Position numbers and translations under genes: made by a program. From contig NZ_PXYI01000002.1 in the NCBI RefSeq assembly GCF_003012735.1, positions 124,001 to 188,000 on the forward strand: DNA of 64,000 bases, in the 5' to 3' direction. Below the pieces are notes generated by a model, which worked only from the letters and a program-made list of their open reading frames with translations, had not been told where the DNA came from and did not search any database. Source of the DNA: Allosphingosinicella deserti. Its GTDB lineage: Bacteria; Pseudomonadota; Alphaproteobacteria; Sphingomonadales; Sphingomonadaceae. This document shows, in pieces, positions 45,722-53,580 of this stretch; the first letter of the stretch is position 1, and every line of letters begins with the position of its first letter.

Positions 45722-46713
45722 TCCCCAGCTCCTGCAGCGCCGCCGAGCCGCACGATCAGAAGCAGGGCATCGCTGGTACGAGCCGCCTCGCGCACGGTGC
45801 GCCAGTTCGCCTCCAGCCACCAGCGATCCCGCTCGAACATGTCAGGGCTCGCGCCTTGCGGCGCGTTGGCATGGATCCAGTGCATATAGTTGAAGATGCC
45901 GTAGCGCTGATAGCCGACGACCTCGGTCGAGGCGGCGGTAAAGGCTCGGCGGGCGAGCCGCTCCAGAACTGCCGGCGAGAAATAGGAGACGTGCTCGCGC
46001 ATGAAGTTTCGCCGCCGGTAGGCCGGCGAGAGGGTGCTGAGCTCGTCGTCCAAATTCGGCACTTCGATCCACAAAGTGCCGCCGTTCGGGTTCAGCAACG
46101 CTCCGGCGCGCTCCAGCAGACCCGCCGGATCTTCGACATGTTCGAGCACGTGCCAGAGAGTCACTGCGTCGAAGCTGGCGCGATGTTGTTCGACGAACGC
46201 ATCATCAAGCAAGCCGACTTCGAACGTCGGGGGCGAGAACGCCGGATCCGAGCGCTGTTCAAAATGGGATCGGCCCATCTCCGCGCGCTTGGCGCTTGGT
46301 TCCAGAACCAGCGTATCGACGTCCGGGCGGACCGCGGCCATAGCCGCTCCGAAGAATCCATATCCGCCACCGACATCAAGCAGGCGCGCCCGCTCGCCGC
46401 CGCGGCCCTGCAATGCTTCGCCATGCTCAGCAAAGCGCGCAACCCGTCGCCGCGCCTCGATCGCGCTGTGCTCGAACAGCTTTTCGATCGGCGTCCCATA
46501 ATGGCCGACGACGAACGCGACCTGTCCGTCCTCGTCATAGAGATCGAGACAGTAAGCAGGTGGCGATAATTGCACATGCGAGCACGCCAGGCATTGCACC
46601 GCGCGCAGTCCGCCGGCCGAATCGCCGGTGACTTCTGCCTGAACCAAGTGCGGGGTCTCCGCGGTCCCGCAGAGCAGGCAGCGGAACGGATCATGAGGAA
46701 CGGCGGCGTTCAT
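45718..46713 (-). CDS. Methyltransferase with N-terminal zinc-ribbon
   Basis: A 331-residue protein. Two CxxC pairs near the start (FRCLLCGTAE and VQCLACSH) form a zinc ribbon like that of C-methyltransferases acting on activated sugars. Then come motif I LLDVGGGYGFFGAAMA and DAVTLWHVLEHVEDPAGLL. The ATG at 46713 lies 4 bases after the preceding stop. Within this operon it may methylate the sugar acid or its glycan; the target is not shown by sequence. Confidence 0.78.
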   Translation of the reverse strand: MNAAVPHDPFRCLLCGTAETPHLVQAEVTGDSAGGLRAVQCLACSHVQLSPPAYCLDLYDEDGQVAFVVGHYGTPIEKLFEHSAIEARRRVARFAEHGEALQGRGGERARLLDVGGGYGFFGAAMAAVRPDVDTLVLEPSAKRAEMGRSHFEQRSDPAFSPPTFEVGLLDDAFVEQHRASFDAVTLWHVLEHVEDPAGLLERAGALLNPNGGTLWIEVPNLDDELSTLSPAYRRRNFMREHVSYFSPAVLERLARRAFTAASTEVVGYQRYGIFNYMHWIHANAPQGASPDMFERDRWWLEANWRTVREAARTSDALLLIVRLGGAAGAGE

Positions 46714-46717
46714 CGTC

Positions 46718-48244
46718 TTAGGCCGCTCGAAGATATTTGTGATGCTCACTGGCATTAACCTGCTTGATTCCGGATCCGACCATTTCCTCGGCCTCCCGCA
46801 GCTTGACGACATAATCACGAAAATCCGGCGTCGTCAGATCGACCGCCACTGCATCGAAATGCGCCCATTCGGTGTTGCCGAGCTTCACGTGCTTTTCGAC
46901 CATTCTGGCACCGGCGGCAATCGCCAGCGCGGAGGCAAGCCAACCGAAATCATGGCTGGAATAACCGGGGATGATGCGCGGATCGGCCTGAGCGAGCGAA
47001 TGGTAATGGCGCACGACGGCAACGTTGCAGTCGGCTGTTGGCGTCGGATAGGCCGAATTGCACTGCAGCAGGTACAGGTTTTTGCAGCTCACGAAATTCG
47101 CGAGCAGCCAATTTTCGTAATCCGGGCCAGTCATGCCTGTCGAGAGGATCACGGAGCCCCGATAATTGCGCGCGACATAGCCGAGATAGTCCCGATGCTC
47201 CGAGATCGTGCTGGGCAGCTTGACCACCGCAGGGTCGAACTGGAGCATGAATTCGAAAGAGGGTTTGTCCAGAACCGAAGCGAACCAGCCGATGTCGAGC
47301 TCACGGCAGAGGTCATCGATGAATGCGAAATCGTCGCGATCCAGCTCGAGCTGATGACGATAATCGGCGAAGGTGTTGCCGAACGGAGAGACGTACGGGG
47401 AGGCAAGTTGCTCCGCTGTGTAGAAGGTGTCGACGTCGCGTTTCTGAACCTTGATGTAGTCCGCGCCGGCGGCACGAGCGGCGCGTATCATCCGTTCCAG
47501 CCGGTGACGGTCGCCGAAATGGTTGGTGGTGAGTTCGGCGGTAACCTCGACCGACGAAGCCAAGGTACGCTTGCGGCGCGTCGGCGACACGTCGAACAGC
47601 TGATTGAGGCCCCCCGGGGTGAGCTGGGAAAAGTTCCGGTCGCCGACATGGACGACGTCGATCTCGGATTCCTTGAGTACGTACAGGGAATTGAGAAAGA
47701 AGAATTCCTGCATGCTGATGCGGAAGAACCGGTCGGCGCTGTTCCCCGGCGCATAATCGTGACCGATGGCTTCCGACGCGCCCGACGCCGGAAGGAAATC
47801 GAAGCCGACCATGTAGACCGTCTGCCGGCGCCCACGCGCTTTTGCGACCTGACGGGCAAGGTTGAGGGCCGAAAGGAAAAGCACTTCCTCGATGACGAAG
47901 CGGCCCGACAGGAAGCGCTGCATCAGCAGGTCGCTCTCGTCGTTTTTGAGCGGAACGAAATCCGCCTGAAGCACCTCCCGGCCGGCCGGCGCGAAGTCCG
48001 TCGATGTGACATACAGACGTGACCGGAGTCCATTGGCGATCAGCGCTTCTTTCACCCAATCCGAATGGAACAGGGTGATGTCGGCGGGAGCGATGCGCTC
48101 CGCATCGTTGACCGCGATGACCAGCGAGCCGGCGAATGCGTCCGGAGAGATGGCGTCGACCGACGGTCCCTTACCCAGGATGAAAATCGTATCTGTGCCG
48201 TATGTCGATGCGATATCGCCTATCCGGCTCGAGAAATGATCCAT
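46718..48244 (-). CDS. Fusion of a GT42 sialyltransferase-like domain and a NeuB-type sugar-acid synthase
   Basis: A 508-residue protein. Residues 17-210 resemble the CstII fold: IFILGKGPS at 20-28 (compare GNGPS), a basic residue in GRFVIEEV near 115, and MVGFDF at 145-150 with a following HDYAPGNSADRF. No clear equivalent of the CstII catalytic histidine is seen. Residues 232-490 are a NeuB synthase: NHFGD 241-245, IKVQK 264-268, STGM 369-372, QCNSAYPTP 394-402, GYSSHD 427-432 and EKH 450-452, so both metal-type histidines (431, 452) remain. The usual C-terminal SAF domain is missing. It overlaps the phosphatase gene by 74 bases; no other start codon fits. Confidence 0.8.
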   Translation of the reverse strand: MDHFSSRIGDIASTYGTDTIFILGKGPSVDAISPDAFAGSLVIAVNDAERIAPADITLFHSDWVKEALIANGLRSRLYVTSTDFAPAGREVLQADFVPLKNDESDLLMQRFLSGRFVIEEVLFLSALNLARQVAKARGRRQTVYMVGFDFLPASGASEAIGHDYAPGNSADRFFRISMQEFFFLNSLYVLKESEIDVVHVGDRNFSQLTPGGLNQLFDVSPTRRKRTLASSVEVTAELTTNHFGDRHRLERMIRAARAAGADYIKVQKRDVDTFYTAEQLASPYVSPFGNTFADYRHQLELDRDDFAFIDDLCRELDIGWFASVLDKPSFEFMLQFDPAVVKLPSTISEHRDYLGYVARNYRGSVILSTGMTGPDYENWLLANFVSCKNLYLLQCNSAYPTPTADCNVAVVRHYHSLAQADPRIIPGYSSHDFGWLASALAIAAGARMVEKHVKLGNTEWAHFDAVAVDLTTPDFRDYVVKLREAEEMVGSGIKQVNASEHHKYLRAA

Positions 48245-48887
48245 CGAATTCGTTCCCGTCGATCAGAATGTCGCAGCCATTCTCGCGGGCCAGCATCAGG
48301 CCTGCGAGCAGGTCCCACGCACGGGCTCCCTTCGGATTGACGAACCTCGAGAGCGCCCCGCGTGTGACGTTAAACATATTATAGACGGCGCAACCGAAGA
48401 TGCGGGCTTCCCCGGCATCGGCGATGCCGGAAATAATTGCCGGGTGGATCGATGAGGAGAAGCCGGTGATGCGGGAGCGCACCCGCCGGATCGGGCGTCC
48501 GGTGATCATATGGTCGCCGAGCTCCGGGAGCATCAGCAGGCTTCCAGCATGATCGGCACCGTTCCAGATGCTCAGCGATACGCCCCATTCTTTAAGACCC
48601 GAGCAAAAATTCTCGGTTCCGTCGATCGGATCAAGCACGGCGACCCAACCTTGGCGCGGTCCACAGGATGCGCTCTCGACGAAGGTCTCCTCCCCGATCA
48701 GGGTAAGCTGGGGTAGCCGTTCAGAAAGCCACTCCGTGATCCGCCGCTCGAGGAACACATCCGCTTCGGTTACCGGGCTGCCGTCGGCTTTCCAGCGGAT
48801 ATCGAACCGCCGCTGCTCGACCGCCGGCATGCAGCCCTCGACGACGGACCTGACGCCATCCAGAAGGGAGGAAATATCCGGGATCAT
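48171..48887 (-). CDS. Inositol monophosphatase-family phosphatase
   Basis: A 238-residue metal-dependent phosphatase. The metal motifs are GEETFVES, DPIDGTENF and ARAWDLLAG, and KADGSPVTEAD lies near residue 30. Members cleave phosphates from inositol, nucleotides or sugars. In this operon it could remove the phosphate left on a sugar acid by a phosphate-using NeuB enzyme, which is an inference. The ATG at 48887 overlaps the stop of the glycosyltransferase-like gene, and its own end overlaps the NeuB fusion. Confidence 0.83.
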   Translation of the reverse strand: MIPDISSLLDGVRSVVEGCMPAVEQRRFDIRWKADGSPVTEADVFLERRITEWLSERLPQLTLIGEETFVESASCGPRQGWVAVLDPIDGTENFCSGLKEWGVSLSIWNGADHAGSLLMLPELGDHMITGRPIRRVRSRITGFSSSIHPAIISGIADAGEARIFGCAVYNMFNVTRGALSRFVNPKGARAWDLLAGLMLARENGCDILIDGNEFDGSFLEPDRRYRIDIRHRYDFHPG

Positions 48888-50068
48888 GCGGCGCCCGCCA
48901 ATTCGAGTTCGCGATCGTAGGCAGCGAGCCGTTCGAGCCCGCCTCTGAGACGGTCGACCGAGAAGCGCCTCTGGAGACGGTCGAGAAGCTCCGCAGCCGA
49001 AATCTCCAGCGGGTCGAAAACCTCGTGAAGGAGATGGAAGCCGAACCATTCAGCCGCGCAATCGGGTGCCGCTCGTGCAACTCCGCTGTCGAGTTCGGCA
49101 AGAAAGGGTGCGATATCCTCATAAACCCCCAACGACGCGGCCGTATGCCGATGGGACAGGCGCAGAACCGGCTTACCGAAGAACGCTCCTGCGTAGATCG
49201 ACTTGGTGTTTTGAACCACCAGGCCGTCGCAATGCTTCACCAGCAAGTCTGTCGCGGCCCCCGTCATCTCGGGATTCCGGATGATGACCGCGCGATCTCC
49301 CATTGCCGCAATGGCTTCGTAAAGCTCGGCATTGTCCACATATTTGTAGTTGAGCGGGTGGTCGGTGATGGCGAGCACGAACTTCTCGTCGATCTGTTCG
49401 GTAAGGTATCGGAGCAAATCGATGTTGCGGGTGAACCGGTTGTGATGCGCTGTGAACGCCTCTTCGTGTTCGTACTCGAGCGGTACCGCGAGAACCTTCC
49501 GGTCTGCGGGCAGGCCCATCTGCTCCAGCGCTTTGGCGCGCGGCATGCGGAAGGATGGTTGCCGTTGGAAGCCATAGCGTGCGCGCCGCCAAGTGTCCGC
49601 GAAAGCCTTGCGGATCGCGTGCCGGTCTGCCTCCCCGAGCGGCGGCATGGCGCCGTGATGCCAAAAATCCGATTGCAAGATGATCGAATCGACCGGGGTT
49701 GAGAAGGGCGGCGCACCGGCTTCCATCAGGTGGTAAACGGCTCCAGGAAAACGGGCCGGCGTTACCGTATCCGCACTACGGCAGAGAACGACATCCGGCC
49801 CAATCGACCGCACGAACTCAACCAGACCGTCGGGATCCTCGGGAACGGTCCGCAGCGAGTGGTGGCTCTCGCCGTCCACGAGGTGCCAGTGCACATTTTG
49901 GAGATGGGCACACCGGCGCAGCTGGTCTGCGCCCACGCCGGTGTTCCGCCAAAGTGGCGGCACCAGCACGTGAACTTCGGCCGCCGTCGAGAGCTTGCCG
50001 ATGAGGTTGACGACGATGTTGTCGAACCACCAAGGCGTCACAACCGGCAGGTAAAATAGAATTTTCAT
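48884..50068 (-). CDS. KpsS/KpsC-like capsule glycosyltransferase, second tandem copy
   Basis: A 394-residue protein that begins MKILFYLPVVTPWWFDNIVV. The C-terminal half has the pattern of capsule polysaccharide sugar-acid transferases: VPLEYEHEEAF at 196-206, HPLNY at 237-241, VVQNTKS at 284-290 and FFGKPVLRLS at 297-306. It is clearly related to the upstream gene over its whole length. By family it would transfer a CMP-activated keto sugar (for example Kdo) to a glycan. No signal or membrane helix is seen. Confidence 0.68.
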   Translation of the reverse strand: MKILFYLPVVTPWWFDNIVVNLIGKLSTAAEVHVLVPPLWRNTGVGADQLRRCAHLQNVHWHLVDGESHHSLRTVPEDPDGLVEFVRSIGPDVVLCRSADTVTPARFPGAVYHLMEAGAPPFSTPVDSIILQSDFWHHGAMPPLGEADRHAIRKAFADTWRRARYGFQRQPSFRMPRAKALEQMGLPADRKVLAVPLEYEHEEAFTAHHNRFTRNIDLLRYLTEQIDEKFVLAITDHPLNYKYVDNAELYEAIAAMGDRAVIIRNPEMTGAATDLLVKHCDGLVVQNTKSIYAGAFFGKPVLRLSHRHTAASLGVYEDIAPFLAELDSGVARAAPDCAAEWFGFHLLHEVFDPLEISAAELLDRLQRRFSVDRLRGGLERLAAYDRELELAGAA

Positions 50069-50182
50069 CGAATATCCCGGATTGCGCAGCGAGCATCTAT
50101 GTTCATTGTAGGAAGGCAGACGGACGCAGCGCACCGGAGTGGGCAATTTTTGCCGGGCGGCCGAGGACTCACTATGCCGAGC
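50069..50182. other. Spacer between the two tandem paralogues
   Basis: A 114-base gap, the only sizeable one in the operon. It holds no gene or clear hairpin. An internal promoter is possible. Confidence 0.4.
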
Positions 50183-51373
50183 CTACGCTGCGCCCCAGCG
50201 CCGCAGCCCCGCCTCCCACCGATTTGCGTCCACCGGACGTTCAACGCGGTCGATGAGTTCGGCAAACGTGAACGACGGATCCTGCACCGCGAAGACCTGG
50301 TTGGCATAGTGGAACCCGAACCACGTCAGCGCATCGTCCCGGTTCGGGGTGCGCGCGGTGCCGGTAGCCAGCGCGTCGAGAAAGCCTGACGGCTCCCGGT
50401 AGACGTTCATCCAATCGGCACTGGCGAATTTCGAAAGGCGCAGGATTGGCTTGCCGAAGAACAGAGCATAGCCGAGCGACTTCGAGTCGCACATGATCAT
50501 CCCGTCGCAATGCTGAACGAGAGCGCTTGTCGCACCGCCCGGTCCTGACCCGCCCACCCGCACGATCCGAGCCCGATCTCCGACCACCGACAACGCTGGC
50601 TCGATTGGTATCTCGGGTCGGTCCATCGCACGCGAGCTGCTCACGTTCAGCGGGTGTTGGGTCAACGCCAACACGGCGTCATCATCAATCATTTCTGCGA
50701 GATCGAGAATGAGTTGAGCATTATGCGGCGTGAGCCTGTGCACCTCGTTCAGGAAGTTCGATTGTCCTTCGTAATCGAGCGGGACGGCAATGATGCGTCG
50801 GTCTTCTGGCAGCCCGGTTGCGGCAAGATACTCGGCGCGGCTTAAAGCGTCGCGTGAATGCCGCCTCTCCAGCCCCTGCCAAATGGGTCGAATCATTTCC
50901 CGCAGGCGAAGATGATCGCCAGCGCGGAGAGCCGGAAGTGCGCCTCGATCGAAGATCCCGGGGCCATCGAGCGTGATCCGCCCACCTGCCGTGTAGGGGC
51001 CAGCCTCGAACGGTGGGATTGCAGCCTCCATTAAAAATTTCACTTTGCCCGGGAATGACATCGGCGTGGTGACGTCTGCAGATCGGCAAAAGCAGTAATC
51101 CGGTGCGATGGACTTCGCGAAGTCAATCAGCGATTCCGGCGAGCTCGGTTTCGTTCGGAGCGACGGGTGGTCGTCACCGTCAAGGACATGCCAATGGACA
51201 TTCGGCAGATCGATGCACTGGGCGAGCTGATGTTCGCTGAGGCCGGTACCTTTCCAGGGAAGAGGTATGGCGACGTGAACCTCTGCCTCCGGCGAGACGA
51301 GGCGCAGCAGGTGTTTGACGACGTCATCGAAGAACCAATCGGTCATCAAGGGCAGATAAAACAGCACTCTCAC
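50183..51373 (-). CDS. KpsS/KpsC-like capsule glycosyltransferase, first tandem copy
   Basis: A 396-residue paralogue of the next gene, beginning with GTG (MRVLFYLPLMTDWFFDDVVK). It shares blocks throughout: LPNVHWHVLDGDDHPSLRT, FCRSADVTTP, VPLDYEGQSNF, QHPLNVS, CDSKSLGYALFFGKPILRLS. GGAG lies before the GTG at normal spacing. It is the first gene of the sugar-acid operon. Two similar transferases together suggest addition of two related residues or alternate linkages, which is inferred. Confidence 0.68.
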   Translation of the reverse strand: MRVLFYLPLMTDWFFDDVVKHLLRLVSPEAEVHVAIPLPWKGTGLSEHQLAQCIDLPNVHWHVLDGDDHPSLRTKPSSPESLIDFAKSIAPDYCFCRSADVTTPMSFPGKVKFLMEAAIPPFEAGPYTAGGRITLDGPGIFDRGALPALRAGDHLRLREMIRPIWQGLERRHSRDALSRAEYLAATGLPEDRRIIAVPLDYEGQSNFLNEVHRLTPHNAQLILDLAEMIDDDAVLALTQHPLNVSSSRAMDRPEIPIEPALSVVGDRARIVRVGGSGPGGATSALVQHCDGMIMCDSKSLGYALFFGKPILRLSKFASADWMNVYREPSGFLDALATGTARTPNRDDALTWFGFHYANQVFAVQDPSFTFAELIDRVERPVDANRWEAGLRRWGAA

Positions 51374-51544
51374 GCGGTGTCTCCATCAGTCCGACCAGTT
51401 CGTCGCCTTTCCTTATAGGATCATTCCAAGACACTGAACGTGACGCCACTGAGTATGCCGGATGACGGGGCTTGGGCGTGGTCCGGGCGCGGCTCAATGC
51501 GGCCTCCTGGAACGCGATGCCGGCGATGTGGAAGTAATAGCGGG
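51374..51544. other. Upstream region of the sugar-acid operon
   Basis: No intact gene. It contains the probable promoter region of the minus-strand operon and, toward 51540, the start of the degraded duplication. Confidence 0.45.
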
Positions 51545-51644
51545 CAGCACGATGCTGATGACCGTCTACGCCAACGCGACCGCCGACAGTCTGGTGGCAT
51601 GGACGACCGAGAAGCGGATCGCGCTGCTCGAGACAGCTCGATAA
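51545..51644 (+). pseudogene. Remnant of an LprI/DUF1311-like gene, copy 1
   Basis: The last 32 codons or so before TAA (51642-51644) read ADSLVAWTTEKRIALLETAR, which matches SDSLAAWLTDKRTEMLETPE at the end of the second remnant 285 bases downstream. The start of the gene is not recognisable; upstream bases have other frames and no signal. It is a broken 3' end left by a tandem duplication. Confidence 0.5.
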
Positions 51645-51659
51645 CGAATCGCCGTGTGA

Positions 51660-51770
51660 TTAGATGCGAGGCTTGTCGCTTTGCTGCTGCGCGGCGGTGG
51701 GGGCCGGGCCCCCGTTTGCCGCCAGCGCCGCCGCGGCGGCCTTCCCTGCCTCCGAGTTCGGTCCGGCGCG
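51660..51770 (-). pseudogene. Remnant of the 3' end of the TPR gene
   Basis: Read on the minus strand, this stretch ends with RAGPNSEAGKAAAAALAANG, then SDKPRI and a stop, closely like the C terminus of the intact TPR protein (RAAPESDAGKAAAAAIAANS then TDKPRA). Only about 36 codons remain; upstream the similarity stops at 51770, where the next copy of the LprI remnant begins. Confidence 0.55.
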
Positions 51771-51929
51771 GTCACCCGCACCGGCATTCGTGACGCCCAG
51801 CGCGCATGGCTGCGCTATCGCGACGCCTTCCTCGCGTTCGCCAAAGTGAAGTTCCCGGCCGTGGCGTCCGACAGCCTTGCGGCATGGCTGACCGACAAGC
51901 GCACGGAGATGCTCGAAACGCCGGAGTAA
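51771..51929 (+). pseudogene. Remnant of an LprI/DUF1311-like gene, copy 2
   Basis: The frame reads DAQRAWLRYRDAFLAFAKVK and ends SDSLAAWLTDKRTEMLETPE. AQRAW-x-x-YRDA is the hallmark of LprI (DUF1311) periplasmic proteins. About 53 codons remain; the N terminus with its signal peptide is absent, replaced by antisense TPR sequence. It converges on the intact TPR gene. Confidence 0.5.
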
Positions 51930-51948
51930 GCGATTTCCGTCCGGCAGC

Positions 51949-52740
51949 TCAGGCGCGAGGTTTGTCGGTGGCTTCCGGTGCCGGCGTACCGGGAGAGCTT
52001 TCGCTATTGGCGGCGATCGCCGCCGCCGCGGCCTTGCCGGCGTCGGACTCGGGTGCCGCGCGCATCGCCCGCGCGAACAGTCCCTGCGCCGCCTCCGGCT
52101 CGCCCGAGACGCCCGCTATATTGCCGGCTTCAAGCAGGATCGGCGCTTCGCCCGGGGCGAGCTCGACCGCCTTGGCGATATCCTTCTGCGCGCGCGGCAG
52201 ATCGTTCTGGCGCCGGGCCAGAGCGGCGGAGAGATACCAGGCGAACGGATCGGCGGGGACCAGTTGCAGGCTCTTGTCGATGTCGACGCGGGCGCCGGCA
52301 GGATCACCGGCTTGCACGGCGGCACGGGCACGATCGAGATGGACCTCGCCGCGCAGCTCGGAGGTGAGGGTCGGGCTGGCGAGCGCCGCGTCCAGCGCCT
52401 TGCGGGCATTGGCGCCTTGGCCGGCCGCGAGCCAGGCATTGCCGGCCTGTGACCAGAAGTCGGCGCTGCGCAGATCCTTGGTCGATTCGGCTTCCCGTGC
52501 GGCGGCTTCCAGCGTCGTGGCGGCCGCCTCCCAGCGGCCGGCGTTCGAGTAAGCGAGGCCAAGGCACGCGCGCGCATCGAGGCCGCCGCCGCGGATCCGC
52601 CACTGATCGGCGGCGGCGATCGCCTGTTCCGGCGATTGCTTGACAAGCGCGGTGCATTCTTCGGCCGTCTTGGGCGCGGCGGGGGCTGCCGGCCCCGTCG
52701 GAGCAGCGGCCGCAGCGAGAGCGAGGAGGATCGGAGTCAC
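51949..52740 (-). CDS. TPR-repeat protein with signal peptide
   Basis: A 263-residue protein. The GTG at 52740 opens a short hydrophobic signal ([17 protein letters not shown]), then a cysteine pair (EECTALV and ARACLGLAY) and several tetratricopeptide repeats between residues about 40 and 240 (LGLAYSNAGRWEAAATTLEAA, AGNAWLAAGQGANARKALDAAL and so on). It probably mediates protein contacts in the periplasm. The GTG overlaps the stop of the hydrolase gene (GTGA). A degraded copy of its 3' end lies just downstream. Confidence 0.78.
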   Translation of the reverse strand: MTPILLALAAAAAPTGPAAPAAPKTAEECTALVKQSPEQAIAAADQWRIRGGGLDARACLGLAYSNAGRWEAAATTLEAAAREAESTKDLRSADFWSQAGNAWLAAGQGANARKALDAALASPTLTSELRGEVHLDRARAAVQAGDPAGARVDIDKSLQLVPADPFAWYLSAALARRQNDLPRAQKDIAKAVELAPGEAPILLEAGNIAGVSGEPEAAQGLFARAMRAAPESDAGKAAAAAIAANSESSPGTPAPEATDKPRA

Positions 52741-53474
52741 AGTCTCTCCAGGAGCGTTTTCACCGTCGCGATCAGCAGGGCGATGTCGTCCGGCCGCGAC
52801 AGGCGATGATCGCCGCCCTTGACGACATGCGCCTGCACGTCGGCTGAACGGAGCCGCTCCATCAGCTGGAGCGACAGGCGCCACGGCACGTCCGCATCCG
52901 CAGTGCCGTGGAGGAGCCGCACCGGGCAATCGACCGGCACTTCGGACCCGAGCAGCTTCAGCGCCTCGCCGCTTTCCCAGAAGATCCGCGTGGTCAGGTA
53001 CGGAGCCTCGGAATAGGAGGACACTTCCTCGATCCGCCCCTGTGTGCGGAGCTCCTCCTTTTGCGCATCGGTAAAGCCCCAGTCGGTGAAATCCGGTGCC
53101 GCGGCGATGCCGACCAGCGCCTTCACCTGCTCGGGCCGTGCGAGTGCGGCGAGCAGCATCAGCCAGCCGCCCATCGACGAGCCGACCAGCACCACCGGAC
53201 CGCTTGCGACCTCGTCGATCATCGCCAGCACGTCGTCGCGCCAGTCGGCGAGGGCCTGATCCTCGAACGCGCCGCGGCTCATCCCGCAGCCTGCATAATC
53301 GAAGCGCAGCATTGCGCGCCCGTCCGTCTCCGCCCAGGCGTCGAGCGCGGTCGCCTTGCTCCCCTCCATGTCGGACATGTAGCCGGGCAGGAAGACGAGC
53401 GTCGGGCCGCGTCCGGGGCGATGGCGGAAAGCGAGACGGCGGCCGCGCGCGTCGAGATGGCGAAGTTCGGTCAT
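52737..53474 (-). CDS. Alpha/beta hydrolase
   Basis: A 245-residue serine hydrolase. The nucleophile is Ser100 in GSSMGG (98-103), with the acid in [10 protein letters not shown] and the histidine in [28 protein letters not shown] and FDYAGCGMS suggest the group of small carboxylesterase or palmitoyl-thioesterase-like (ABHD10-like) proteins. The start at 53474 is preferred because residues before it lack homology. It is divergent from thrS and overlaps the TPR gene. Confidence 0.83.
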   Translation of the reverse strand: MTELRHLDARGRRLAFRHRPGRGPTLVFLPGYMSDMEGSKATALDAWAETDGRAMLRFDYAGCGMSRGAFEDQALADWRDDVLAMIDEVASGPVVLVGSSMGGWLMLLAALARPEQVKALVGIAAAPDFTDWGFTDAQKEELRTQGRIEEVSSYSEAPYLTTRIFWESGEALKLLGSEVPVDCPVRLLHGTADADVPWRLSLQLMERLRSADVQAHVVKGGDHRLSRPDDIALLIATVKTLLERL

Positions 53475-53580
53475 GCCGGCCGCTCTAGCGCAGCCGCCGC
53501 CTCCGCCGGAAGCGCGCGTGTCCGGAAATCGCACCCCGGGGCTGGAGGAAGCGAAGCGGGAACGCTACATGCACGCCGTT

